In this document: one piece after another, positions 1 through 6,590 of the stretch
Numbering within the stretch: position 1 is the stretch's first letter
Layout: every line of letters begins with the position of its first letter
NCBI GenBank assembly: GCA_002509665.1
Contig: DADN01000047.1
Coordinates: 8,505 to 19,421, forward strand
Origin: Methanobacterium sp. UBA8
GTDB lineage: Archaea > Methanobacteriota > Methanobacteria > Methanobacteriales > Methanobacteriaceae
DNA length: 10,917 nt
Direction of reading: 5' to 3'
Notes under the pieces: model-generated
The model's database searches: none
Told to the model about the DNA's origin: nothing
What the model saw: only the letters and a program-made list of their open reading frames with translations
Position numbers and translations under genes: made by a program

Positions 1-51
1 AAATATATGCTTAGAATTGCTTCAATTATTGAACAAATATTAAAATTCCCC

Positions 52-492
52 TTAAAATCTCAACTCTTCCCTGCGCTCTGGATCCATAATTTGATCGAAA
101 AGTAAAGAACCACTAATATTTATAGCTTCTTCAAAAATTTCCTGAGCATTTAATCCTTTTTCTTCTAAAAAATCCCATAAATGTACCGTTTCAAGAAGAT
201 CATCACGGAAATCAGGCCTTCCATCCCTAATAGCAGCTGAAATAAGCCTGTACGTTACATAACGTTTTGGATCAGATTCTAAACATGGAGGGATCCAATG
301 AACAAGTTTGTAACTTGAATCTATATCATTTTGAACAAATTCATTTATAGAAGACTTTTCTAAAGGGCTAGAATTCTTATAAATCTCAAATAATTCCTCA
401 AATAAAGGTTGATATTCTTTTCTGTTAACAACCTTCAAATCACCATGATCAAATGGAATTTGAGTAATTATTTCTTTAAACCTTTCTGACAT
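52..492 (-). CDS. Hypothetical protein, 146 aa, downstream of guaAB
   Basis: I do not recognise this protein family. It has no signal peptide, membrane segment, cysteine cluster or nucleotide-binding loop that I can see. It is acidic and mostly helical in appearance, with a Trp/Pro-containing central stretch (HWIPP at residues 65-69), an Arg/Asp-rich segment (residues 89-98) and a charged C-terminus (DPERREELRF). It is therefore probably a soluble cytoplasmic protein. The ATG start is supported by an AGGT Shine-Dalgarno-like site about 6 nt upstream (plus-strand positions about 500-503). The gene follows guaAB on the same strand with a 47-bp gap that shows no convincing separate promoter, so co-transcription with guaAB is likely. 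A link to purine metabolism would rest on position only. It is a real gene by length, start signal and amino-acid composition; the function is unknown. Confidence 0.8.
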   Translation of the reverse strand: MSERFKEIITQIPFDHGDLKVVNRKEYQPLFEELFEIYKNSSPLEKSSINEFVQNDIDSSYKLVHWIPPCLESDPKRYVTYRLISAAIRDGRPDFRDDLLETVHLWDFLEEKGLNAQEIFEEAINISGSLLFDQIMDPERREELRF

Positions 493-539
493 GCTTTAAC
501 CTGAAAAATAATAAAAAAAAATAAGTTAAATTAATTAAA

Positions 540-1466
540 TTATGCAAATTCAATAGTGCTAGGTGGTTTATCACTAACTGAAAGAGCTACATGAGTTACT
601 TCAGAAACCTCAGCTGTAATTCGTGCTGAAATTGTCCTTATCATTTCCCAGGGAAGTTCAGGCACATTAGCTGTCATTGCATCCCACGATTCTACCATAC
701 GTAAAACTACAAGGTATCCAAAGTCCCTTATATCCCCTTTAACTCCAGTAACTTTGGTATCTGTCAAAACTGCAAAGTACTGCCAGAGGGTTTCGTCAAG
801 CCCTTCTTTTTTAACTTCTTCTTCCACGATAGCATTAGCCTTTCTGCAGATTTCTATCTTCTCAGGAGTTAATTTTCCAACAATACGAACTGCAAGTCCA
901 GGACCTGGGAATGGCTGCCTGTTGACCATTTCATCCGGAAGACCCATTTCACTTCCTACAACTCTCACTTCATCCTTGTAGAGTTCCCTTATAGGTTCTA
1001 CCAGTTCTAAAACCAGTCCATGAGGTAAAGCTACATTATGGTGGGATTTAATTTTCCCCTCACTTTCTATCCAGTCCGGTGCAATTGTACCCTGTACAAG
1101 GAACTTAGCACCTTCTTTTTCTGCTTCTCTTTCGAAGACCCTTATAAAAACTTCACCTATAATTTTACGTTTTTCCTCAGGGTCTTCTACTCCCTCAAGT
1201 TCCTTTAAAAATTCATCGCTTGCATCAATGCAGTCAAAATTGAGTCTTGGTTCAAATGTTTCTTTAACGTATTCGGCCTCTCCTTCACGTAAAAGGCCGT
1301 GGTCAACAAATACTGCCAGGAGATTATCCCCTATTGCTTCAGAAACTAATACAGATGCAACTGAGCTATCAACTCCTCCAGAGAGAGCTATTATTGCTTT
1401 TTCGTCTCCTATTTGTTTTTTAATTCCTTCAATTGATTCCTTTATAAAATCAGATGGATCAAGCAT
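540..1466 (-). CDS. guaAB: GMP synthase subunit B (ATP pyrophosphatase)
   Basis: This is the synthetase half of archaeal GMP synthase (308 aa). It adenylates XMP with ATP and aminates it to GMP using ammonia passed from the glutaminase subunit; it acts in the cytoplasm, in the last step of de novo GMP synthesis. The N-terminal PP-loop SGGVDSS is at residues 29-35 and VDHGLLR at 54-60. QGTIAPD (125-131), SHHNV (141-145) and the [12 protein letters not shown] block (183-194) are the XMP/ATP-site signatures. The C-terminal dimerisation domain ends in DKPPSTIEF (299-307), close to the usual KPPGTIEW ending. Length fits stand-alone subunit B. The ATG is preceded by an AGGTGA Shine-Dalgarno site 7-8 nt upstream. 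Its partner guaAA is in this window but about 6.8 kb away with its own promoter, so the two subunits are not in one operon. Confidence 0.97.
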   Translation of the reverse strand: MLDPSDFIKESIEGIKKQIGDEKAIIALSGGVDSSVASVLVSEAIGDNLLAVFVDHGLLREGEAEYVKETFEPRLNFDCIDASDEFLKELEGVEDPEEKRKIIGEVFIRVFEREAEKEGAKFLVQGTIAPDWIESEGKIKSHHNVALPHGLVLELVEPIRELYKDEVRVVGSEMGLPDEMVNRQPFPGPGLAVRIVGKLTPEKIEICRKANAIVEEEVKKEGLDETLWQYFAVLTDTKVTGVKGDIRDFGYLVVLRMVESWDAMTANVPELPWEMIRTISARITAEVSEVTHVALSVSDKPPSTIEFA

Positions 1467-1518
1467 TTTTTTTCACCTAAAAACTGTTAAAATTTCCATT
1501 TATTCAATTAAATTATCT

Positions 1519-1547
1519 TGTACTGTTACATTTTGTAATTTATACAA
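1519..1547 (-). promoter_or_regulatory. Putative guaAB promoter with two TGTA/TACA dyads
   Basis: Read on the minus strand, a TATAAAT box lies at 1538-1544, which would place transcription start near 1514 and give a leader of about 48 nt before the guaAB ATG. Two inverted repeats coincide with it: TTGTA-ATTTA-TACAA at 1533-1547, overlapping the TATA-like box, and TGTA-CTGT-TACA at 1519-1530, between the box and the expected start site. A protein bound here would block the basal factors, so a repressor operator is plausible. The box assignment is a visual match, and other TATA-like strings occur nearby (for example near 1566-1579). Confidence 0.35.
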
Positions 1548-1671
1548 TTATATTATTCTAAATTCGCAAATATAATACTGGACTGAAAATTTTATAATTT
1601 CAAGCCATTTAATTTAATTCAGGTAACATAAATCATAATATCATTACTATGTTCTTTCTGAACTCTTTAAA

Positions 1672-1691
1672 GATTAATATTCCTATTAATC
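1672..1691 (-). repeat. Perfect 8-bp inverted repeat with 4-nt loop
   Basis: GATTAATA (1672-1679) is followed by TTCC and then by its exact reverse complement TATTAATC (1684-1691). On the minus-strand transcript the loop reads GGAA, a GNRA-type tetraloop. It lies about 50 nt downstream of the TPR gene stop and about 200 nt upstream of guaAB. It could be a 3'-end hairpin of the TPR transcript, a regulator site, or chance in AT-rich DNA. Confidence 0.4.
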
Positions 1692-1715
1692 CTTATAATT
1701 TTTAGTATTTATTAC

Positions 1716-1741
1716 ATGAAAAATATAAGAAAAATTTGTTA
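1716..1741 (-). terminator. T-rich termination region after the TPR gene
   Basis: On the minus strand, immediately after the TPR stop codon, the sequence reads as two T runs of five separated by a few bases (AATTTTTCTTATATTTTTC). Archaeal RNA polymerase commonly terminates at such oligo-T tracts without a hairpin. The inverted repeat at 1672-1691 lies further downstream. Confidence 0.35.
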
Positions 1742-2713
1742 TTATTTTTCAGGTTTATGCTGTAAAATATTCTCTTTTCCTTTTTTAGCAGACACAGAAT
1801 CCGGTCTCAATTCCAGTGCTTTATTATAACACCCTAAAGCTTCTTCAAATTTATTAAGGCCTGCAAGAGCATTACCTTTACCAATTAAACTATCAATATA
1901 CACCTGAGGTATGTCTCCTTCAGAATATAATCTCAAAGATTTATCAAAACTTTTTACAGCTTCATCGTACTTTTTAAGGCCCAGGAAACTGTTTCCTCTG
2001 ACATGCCATGTGATTTGTTTGTTTTGATTTTTATTCTGCACCCCTAACCCTTTATCTTGAAGAATTTCAAGGGCTTTATCTGTGCATTTAAGAGCTTCTT
2101 CAAACTTTTTAAGCTCATTAAGAACTGCACCTTTATTAGCCCATATCATAGGGTTTTCAGGATCCAGTTCTAAAACTTTTTCTAAGCATTCTAACTCTTC
2201 GCTGTATTTATTAAGGAATCCCAAAGCTAAACTCTTGCTAACTAACGCGTCAAAACTATATGGATTTATTTTCAGGATTTCATCAAATGATTCAACTGCA
2301 TCCTCATATCTCCCAATCTGGTTTAGAATTAGCCCTTTTCTAAAGTAAATGTCCACATAGCGATTTTCAAAGTTTTTAAAGCCTAAATCCAGAGATTTAT
2401 CATAGTATTCAATTGCTTCTTCATATTTACCTAACTTCTGATAAACAAGTGCTTTACTATACCATGGAGCTGATAATTTAGGATCTAATTCCATAGCCTT
2501 ATCTAAACACTTAATTCCCTCTTCAAGATTGGCCATCCCTATAAGCACGTTGCCCTTAAGATTCCATGCTAAAGCGTAATCCGGATCCAATTCTAATGCT
2601 TCATCAACAAGTTCTAAACCTTTATTAAAACCTTCCAAAGATTGATTATGACTCATAATATTTGTAGCCAGTTTAATTAACGATTCTTTTTTATTATCAT
2701 TAGATGAACTCAT
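1742..2713 (-). CDS. Tetratricopeptide repeat (TPR) protein
   Basis: This is a soluble TPR scaffold of about 323 aa. Roughly eight 34-residue helix-turn-helix repeats run from near residue 15 to near 315. They show the TPR pattern W/Y-x2-K-G-x8-Y/F-E-E-A-x3-Y/F-D-K-A-L-x-L-x-P: for example KALVYQKLGKYEEAIEYYDKSL, with near-identical later copies ending in KALELRPDS. No catalytic domain, signal peptide or membrane segment is visible, so the role is protein-protein interaction with unknown partners. Start choice: the longest open frame begins with a GTG at 2722, but that GTG sits inside a GGGTG Shine-Dalgarno-like string (2720-2724) placed 6 nt before the ATG at 2713. I therefore prefer the ATG. 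The gene appears monocistronic, with its own TATA-like box and a T-rich tract after the stop. TPR proteins of this kind are abundant in Methanobacteriales. Confidence 0.93.
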   Translation of the reverse strand: MSSSNDNKKESLIKLATNIMSHNQSLEGFNKGLELVDEALELDPDYALAWNLKGNVLIGMANLEEGIKCLDKAMELDPKLSAPWYSKALVYQKLGKYEEAIEYYDKSLDLGFKNFENRYVDIYFRKGLILNQIGRYEDAVESFDEILKINPYSFDALVSKSLALGFLNKYSEELECLEKVLELDPENPMIWANKGAVLNELKKFEEALKCTDKALEILQDKGLGVQNKNQNKQITWHVRGNSFLGLKKYDEAVKSFDKSLRLYSEGDIPQVYIDSLIGKGNALAGLNKFEEALGCYNKALELRPDSVSAKKGKENILQHKPEK

Positions 2714-2800
2714 AAATAACACCCATACATCTTATAATTCACCATATTCGATTTCTTATATGAAATTTAGATTGTGAAAGATAAATAGTTCTCATATTCT

Positions 2801-2807
2801 ATTTATA
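2801..2807 (-). promoter_or_regulatory. Putative TATA box of the TPR gene
   Basis: On the minus strand the sequence GGGTATAAATAGAATATG contains a good archaeal TATA element (TATAAAT, 2801-2807). It predicts a start near 2777 and a leader of about 60 nt to the ATG at 2713. Confidence 0.45.
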
Positions 2808-3369
2808 CCCTATAAAACCATAAAATTTTATCTAAATTTAATTAAATCATTTAACCAGATAAAATCTCAAAATATTGATCTAAATTTTTTGATTTATTAA
2901 ATTTGGCATTATAAACCTATTTTTTTTAAAATACATTCAGTTTAAAATTTTTACCGTTTTACATGTTTCAAAGGATTAAATTCTTTAGTTTTTCAATATA
3001 TTAAAAATAAATGGTTAATATGAATCCTAATACGAATCAGGCCAATATAACAAACAAAACACAAATATAAATGCCACCAATAGCACTAATACAACAGGAA
3101 GTAACGCAACTGATACAGATTCATATACTTTAACTTTTCCATCATATTTGTATGATTAAAACTGATTAATTTAAAAATAAATCACCATTTAGAGCTATTA
3201 TTCCAATATTTAACCATAACTTTTATTTTTAAATGAATTTATATCCAATTTTATGATAAACTATTTTGAAAAAATTTTTATAGGTAGAACAATAATAAAT
3301 TAGTTATAATTATTGCCATAAAACTAATCAAAGTACTGCATTGGATTTTAATGGAGATAGAGGGATTTT
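2808..3369. other. AT-rich intergenic region between divergent genes
   Basis: This stretch separates the minus-strand TPR gene and the plus-strand 174-aa gene. It holds the Asn/Thr-rich ORF remnant at 3011-3159, listed separately. The rest is long A/T runs, including eight T at 2920-2927, with TATA-like strings near 3236-3246 and 3275-3284 that could serve the 174-aa gene. I see no RNA gene or intact ORF. Confidence 0.6.
3011..3159 (+). pseudogene. Frameshifted Asn/Thr-rich ORF remnant
   Basis: An ATG at 3011 opens a short frame, M-V-N-M-N-P-N-T-N-Q-A-N-I-T-N-K-T-Q-I, that stops at 3068-3070. A second, overlapping frame is open from 3031 to the stop at 3157-3159. It has no start, and its later part reads NATNSTNTTGSNATDTDSY then TLTFPSYLYD. 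Both frames are rich in Asn and Thr, as in the linkers of archaeal surface proteins, and the text continues sensibly if the frame shifts once within the A-rich stretch near 3050-3070. The simplest reading is the decayed tail of a secreted or adhesin-like protein, with the rest lost. It could also be a chance effect of base composition (AAT and ACA codons are favoured), although the density of N-A-T and N-S-T tripeptides argues for coding ancestry. I found no good ribosome-binding site. Confidence 0.3.
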
Positions 3370-3894
3370 TTGAAACAAAAATATAAAATTTTAACTGTTA
3401 TACTAATTATTGCAATAGGATTAGGTGGATACTACGGATATGAACAGTACAACCTTTCAAAAACCCAGGAATACTTACAAATATCCTTAAATCATAAAAC
3501 AGTTGCAGATAATTATTCAACCCAGGCAAGTATTTATGAAAACAAAAATGATTATGCAAATGCAGTTACAATGTTTCAAAAAAGCTCAGATGAAATATCA
3601 AAAGCTTTAGAAAATGATAATAGTGCATTAAATTATGCAAATGGTGTTTATAAAGATTATATTACTAATAATATCCTTATGTTACAAACTACATCCAAAT
3701 TATTAGATTTTCAGATATATCTAAATCAAGAGAAAAACAATGATCTAAATCAGGGCCAGGAAAAAGTTAATCCTGTTGATCTATATCCTCACATAAATCA
3801 ATTAAAAGAAGATATCTCAGTTTATAAAAGTAATGAAAATAAAATTATCTCTGCAAACCCTGAAAAATTTAAATTCTTGAATTCCAGTTCCTAG
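3370..3894 (+). CDS. Signal-anchored helical protein, 174 aa, unknown
   Basis: The family is not recognised. The N-terminus (KQKYK, then a hydrophobic stretch at residues 8-24 ending in Gly/Tyr) is a membrane anchor or uncleaved signal; there is no lipobox cysteine. The remaining 150 residues should lie outside the cell. They are polar, Asn/Lys/Gln-rich and mainly helical: residues 33-83 resemble a TPR-like or coiled helical hairpin (YENKNDYANAVTMFQKSSDE), with a second helical block at 137-160 and a Ser-rich tail. Start: TTG at 3370 is the only start in frame after the stop at 3358-3360, and an AGGG Shine-Dalgarno site (3361-3364) sits about 5 nt before it. The gene precedes DUF2142 on the same strand, 119 bp away, but that gene appears to have its own TATA box. 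A surface or envelope-associated role is an inference from topology. Confidence 0.82.
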   Translation: MKQKYKILTVILIIAIGLGGYYGYEQYNLSKTQEYLQISLNHKTVADNYSTQASIYENKNDYANAVTMFQKSSDEISKALENDNSALNYANGVYKDYITNNILMLQTTSKLLDFQIYLNQEKNNDLNQGQEKVNPVDLYPHINQLKEDISVYKSNENKIISANPEKFKFLNSSS

Positions 3895-3984
3895 TCAGTA
3901 CCACTAAAAATATTTTAGAGAGTTAATAGAATAACTTTTTATTAGCATGGAAATATATTAATCTCAATTTTTTGATAATTCCAT

Positions 3985-3994
3985 ATTTATAAAT
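3985..3994 (+). promoter_or_regulatory. Putative TATA box of the DUF2142 gene
   Basis: ATTTATAAAT at 3985-3994 is a strong archaeal TATA-like element. The expected start is about 25 nt downstream of its centre, around 4014-4020, which coincides with the possible start codons (GTG 4014, ATG 4020, ATG 4023). No clear Shine-Dalgarno site precedes them, so a leaderless mRNA is plausible. Confidence 0.45.
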
Positions 3995-4013
3995 AAAAAA
4001 TAATTCCGAGTCT

Positions 4014-5453
4014 GTGTCAATGATGAACAATTTCAGAGATATCAACCCTCAAACCGCATTTCTTATTATAGGATTAATCTACGGGTTAGGTTTCCTTCTT
4101 GCAACTCCTGCTTTTCAGGTTCCAGATGAATATGAACACTTTTACAGGTCATTATACGTAAGCGAAGGACACATAGTACCAGAAAAATTAGGCAGCCTCT
4201 CAGGAGTTTACGTTCCTGAAAGTGTGAAACAAACATCTGACACAGTTAATCAAGAGTGGTATACATTTCTCCAGGACAGAGATAATAAAACAAATTTAAC
4301 ACCACTTCTACACATACCATTTAACAGCAAAAACATGGTCTTCGAAGACATATCCCGAATTGCAGTAATTACTTATTCCCCTGTTCCATATTTGGTATCT
4401 GCATTTGCCATAGACCTGGGTAAACTGTTTAATTTAGCTCCTTTAGTACTTTTGTACATTGGAAGATTAGCAAACATGCTGGTATGGGTCTTTCTTACAT
4501 ATCTAGCAATCAAAATAACCCCTGTCCATAAATGGGTTTTCTTTATGTTAGCACTGCTCCCAATGACAATTTTTGAGGCAGCGTCACTTTCTGCAGATAG
4601 CTTTTTACTGGGAATATCTTTTTTAATCATTGCAATTCTATTTAAATATGCATTTGATGACAATAAAAAGAAAATAGGCATCAAAGAAGTTTATATTTTA
4701 GGTATACTCCTCCTGCTGGTTGGACTTGCAAAAAGTAATTATATACTACTGTTATTTTTGATCTTTCTTATTCCTGCACGAAAATTTGGAAGCAGAAAAA
4801 ACAGGATTTTAGTAACAGGATCCTTATTTTTAGTCGTAGTCGCAGTTGTAGGTATCTGGAATCTTATTGTTAATGGACTTTATGCCCCAATCATACCCCA
4901 AGTATCTATTTCCGGCCAAATCGCGTATCTCCTAGGAGATCCTTTGAGATTCCCATATTTACTAATAAATACATTTATTAGCCGCGGTTTATCTTATCAA
5001 TTTTTATTTGTAGGTAATTTTTGGCTGGATATCCCCTTACCTACATGGTGGCTAGGATTTTATTTAATTACGATAATTCCTATAGCTTTACTGGATAAAA
5101 GCAGAATAAATATAACAAGAAATCAGAAATTAATCTCAGCAGCGACTTTCATTCTTAACGCTATTACCGCCTGCGCCCTTGTGTATATTACATGGACTCC
5201 TGTTGGACAAAATGTTATAGATGGAATTCAGGGAAGGTATTTCATCCCCATATTCCCACTTCTATTCCTGTTGATATATAAAATAAGAGATTTTGAGAAT
5301 TATTATAAAAAAATAGACAGTAGTAAACTGGTTATTAAAGATAAATCAGTTATTAAAATTATTCGTGATAACTTGAATTTAATCTTAATTGCATATGTTG
5401 TCATTTTCCTGTCAATTACGCTTTCGATATTTATATTTGATTATTACATCTAA
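4014..5453 (+). CDS. DUF2142 family polytopic membrane protein (GT-C-like)
   Basis: This is an integral membrane protein of up to 479 aa with about 10-12 hydrophobic segments. Near the first transmembrane helix (residues 13-31) is the DUF2142 hallmark ATPAFQVPDEYEHFYR (30-45), followed by a long extracytoplasmic loop. Further conserved blocks are YSPVPY (121-126), LLPMTIFEAASLSADSF (181-197), GLAKSNY (237-243) and IQGRYFIPIFPLL (405-417). DUF2142 proteins occur in surface-polysaccharide clusters, and the topology with acidic residues in the first external loop (D38/E39) resembles GT-C glycosyltransferases. Transfer of a sugar from a polyprenyl-phosphate donor outside the cell is therefore a reasonable inference, not a shown activity. 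The start could be GTG 4014 or ATG 4020/4023. The ATGs are preferable by codon, but without a clear ribosome-binding site this cannot be settled. It lies in the same strand block as gtrA and the oxidoreductase. Confidence 0.9.
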   Translation: MSMMNNFRDINPQTAFLIIGLIYGLGFLLATPAFQVPDEYEHFYRSLYVSEGHIVPEKLGSLSGVYVPESVKQTSDTVNQEWYTFLQDRDNKTNLTPLLHIPFNSKNMVFEDISRIAVITYSPVPYLVSAFAIDLGKLFNLAPLVLLYIGRLANMLVWVFLTYLAIKITPVHKWVFFMLALLPMTIFEAASLSADSFLLGISFLIIAILFKYAFDDNKKKIGIKEVYILGILLLLVGLAKSNYILLLFLIFLIPARKFGSRKNRILVTGSLFLVVVAVVGIWNLIVNGLYAPIIPQVSISGQIAYLLGDPLRFPYLLINTFISRGLSYQFLFVGNFWLDIPLPTWWLGFYLITIIPIALLDKSRINITRNQKLISAATFILNAITACALVYITWTPVGQNVIDGIQGRYFIPIFPLLFLLIYKIRDFENYYKKIDSSKLVIKDKSVIKIIRDNLNLILIAYVVIFLSITLSIFIFDYYI

Positions 5454-5778
5454 CTGCAATTAGTTAACATAGTAAAGCTTAAATTTTGTTTTAATTAAAA
5501 ATATCATTCCCCAAATGTTCCAATTTTTAATGAATAACCTAATCTCATATACTCCAATAATCTGTCAGTTGAGTATTTATTATAATTAATTATTATTTGC
5601 AAAAATCAATAAATAAGTCGTTCTTATAAAAAATAGAAAAATATAACGAATGTTAAAATGAATATTTTATATAATAGACAAATGAGAACTAAATAGCAAA
5701 GATTTATACAGAATAAAATTTAGAATAATATAATACATACTTATATATTATCTTACTTATTTTAGATGGAGATATTAA
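5454..5778 (+). other. AT-rich gap before gtrA with its promoter
   Basis: This 325-bp stretch contains no credible gene; the longest ATG-led frame noted is 12 codons (from about 5658). A TATA-like box TTATATATTA lies at 5741-5750, and GGAGAT (5768-5773) is a good Shine-Dalgarno site 6-7 nt before the gtrA ATG. If that box is used, the start would fall very close to the Shine-Dalgarno site, so an upstream box (for example near 5703-5710) may be the real one. Confidence 0.45.
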
Positions 5779-6255
5779 ATGACAGATATAGACGATACTA
5801 TTATAGACAAATTACTAAAAAATCAGACAGATAGAACACATATTCAGTTCTTCCGTTACATGTTCGTTGGAGGAGCTGCATTTTTAGTGCAATTTGCATC
5901 ATTTATGATATTTATAAATATTAATATCAATTATCTTATTGCTACACCACTGGCATTTATTTTAGGATTAATAGCCAACTATGCCTTGAGTGTTAACTGG
6001 GTCTTTAACAAACATGCACTTGACAATATGTGGTCAGAATTTGCGATTTTTGCAGTTATTGGTGTTATAGGAATGGTATTAACTGAAATACTTACGTGGT
6101 TCTTTGTAGATTTTGTTGGTTTCTATCAAATATTTTACAATGTTCATCTATACAATTCAAGCCATAATATAGGCTTTTATGTGGCAAATGTTGTAACCGC
6201 TGCTTTAGTATTATTCTGGAACTTTTTTGCAAGGAAATTAACATTATTTAAATAA
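5779..6255 (+). CDS. GtrA-family membrane protein
   Basis: This is a 158-aa protein with four predicted transmembrane helices (about residues 27-48, 52-76, 88-110 and 130-150) and short cytoplasmic ends, the usual GtrA/DPMS3-like layout and length. Conserved features are FFRYMFVGG at the start of helix 1, ANYALSVNWVF (66-76) ending helix 2, and the C-terminal WNFFARKLTLF. GtrA-like proteins are linked to movement of polyprenyl-phosphate sugars across the membrane, or to anchoring the enzymes that make them, during glycan decoration. The ATG has a GGAGAT Shine-Dalgarno site. The gene lies between DUF2142 and a UGM-like oxidoreductase, supporting a surface-glycan role. Oddly, the DNA encoding the last ten residues is the first copy of a degenerate tandem repeat that fills the next 270 bp. 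The helix 3-4 loop is fairly long (about residues 111-130). Confidence 0.92.
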   Translation: MTDIDDTIIDKLLKNQTDRTHIQFFRYMFVGGAAFLVQFASFMIFINININYLIATPLAFILGLIANYALSVNWVFNKHALDNMWSEFAIFAVIGVIGMVLTEILTWFFVDFVGFYQIFYNVHLYNSSHNIGFYVANVVTAALVLFWNFFARKLTLFK

Positions 6256-6529
6256 GGATAAACCCCATATCCTTATCAATTAATATACTAAAAGTTTTTG
6301 CAAGGAAATTAACATTACATAATGATATATCCTTCTTATCAATTAAAATACTAAAAATTTTTGCAATGAATTAAAATTATTTATAAGGATAAACTAATCC
6401 TTATCAATTAAAAACTACAATTAATATACTAAAAGTTTTTACAAGGAAATTAAAATTATTTATAAATGATACACAATTAATATTAGCCAAAAATTGCAAT
6501 TATATAAAAATAGTTAATATACTAAAAGC
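6223..6529 (+). repeat. Degenerate tandem repeat, about four units, overlapping gtrA 3' end
   Basis: The string TTTTTGCAAGGAAATTAACA lies in gtrA coding DNA (6224-6243) and recurs at 6295-6314. Diverged forms follow from 6358 (TTTTTGCAATGAATTAAAAT) and 6436 (TTTTTACAAGGAAATTAAAA). Unit spacing is about 71, 63 and 78 bp. Each unit then contains an AT-rich stretch, TCCTT(A)TCAATTA in units 1-3, and ends with AATATACTAAAAG or a one-base variant (near 6282, 6346, 6423 and 6516). The last unit is longer and more diverged. The repeats are non-coding after the gtrA stop. They look like successive duplication of the gtrA end plus its 3' flank, followed by drift. Confidence 0.75.
6252..6276 (+). terminator. 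9-bp hairpin at the gtrA stop codon
   Basis: ATAAGGATA (6252-6260) and TATCCTTAT (6268-6276) are exact reverse complements around a 7-nt loop (AACCCCA). The left arm includes the gtrA TAA. The same stem, eight base pairs with a different loop (AAACTA), recurs in repeat unit 3 at 6383-6404. It may form a 3'-end hairpin of the gtrA mRNA; the lack of an immediately following T run makes termination uncertain. Confidence 0.4.
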
Positions 6530-6583
6530 GATGCTTAGTAAAAACATCGATAATAATCTAATAACAAGCGTTTAGGCAAGGAG
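6501..6583 (+). promoter_or_regulatory. Putative promoter and RBS of the FAD oxidoreductase gene
   Basis: TATATAAAA at 6501-6509, within the last repeat unit, is a good TATA-like element and predicts a start near 6530. The leader would begin with a short stem CGATG (6529-6533) / CATCG (6545-6549). It ends with the strongest Shine-Dalgarno site in the window, AAGGAG at 6578-6583, 7 nt before the ATG. Confidence 0.45.
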
Positions 6584-6590
6584 TACCGAT

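Noticed and set aside
7..105. 32-codon plus-strand ORF at the window start
   Set aside because: It overlaps the 3' end of the 146-aa gene in antisense and has no start signal or family resemblance.
754..981. Open frames antisense to guaAB (754-981 and 1228-1575, plus strand)
   Set aside because: They lie opposite a strongly conserved gene, have no start signals, and their translations look like reverse-strand artefacts.
2714..2722. Extended N-terminus of the TPR protein from GTG at 2722
   Set aside because: The GTG is part of a GGGTG Shine-Dalgarno-like string correctly spaced from the ATG at 2713, so the shorter protein is the better model.
4373..4684. Minus-strand frame inside the DUF2142 gene
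   Set aside because: It is entirely antisense to a coherent membrane-protein gene and shows no recognisable family.
5658..5696. 12-codon ORF upstream of gtrA
   Set aside because: It is too short, has no Shine-Dalgarno site, and has a composition expected by chance in AT-rich DNA.
6529..6549. CGATG/CATCG stem in the oxidoreductase leader as a riboswitch
   Set aside because: It has only five base pairs around an 11-nt loop and no conserved aptamer elements; it is noted only as part of the leader.
6256..6590. CRISPR array in the gtrA-oxidoreductase gap
   Set aside because: The units are diverged tandem copies without unique spacers of constant length; no cas genes are nearby.
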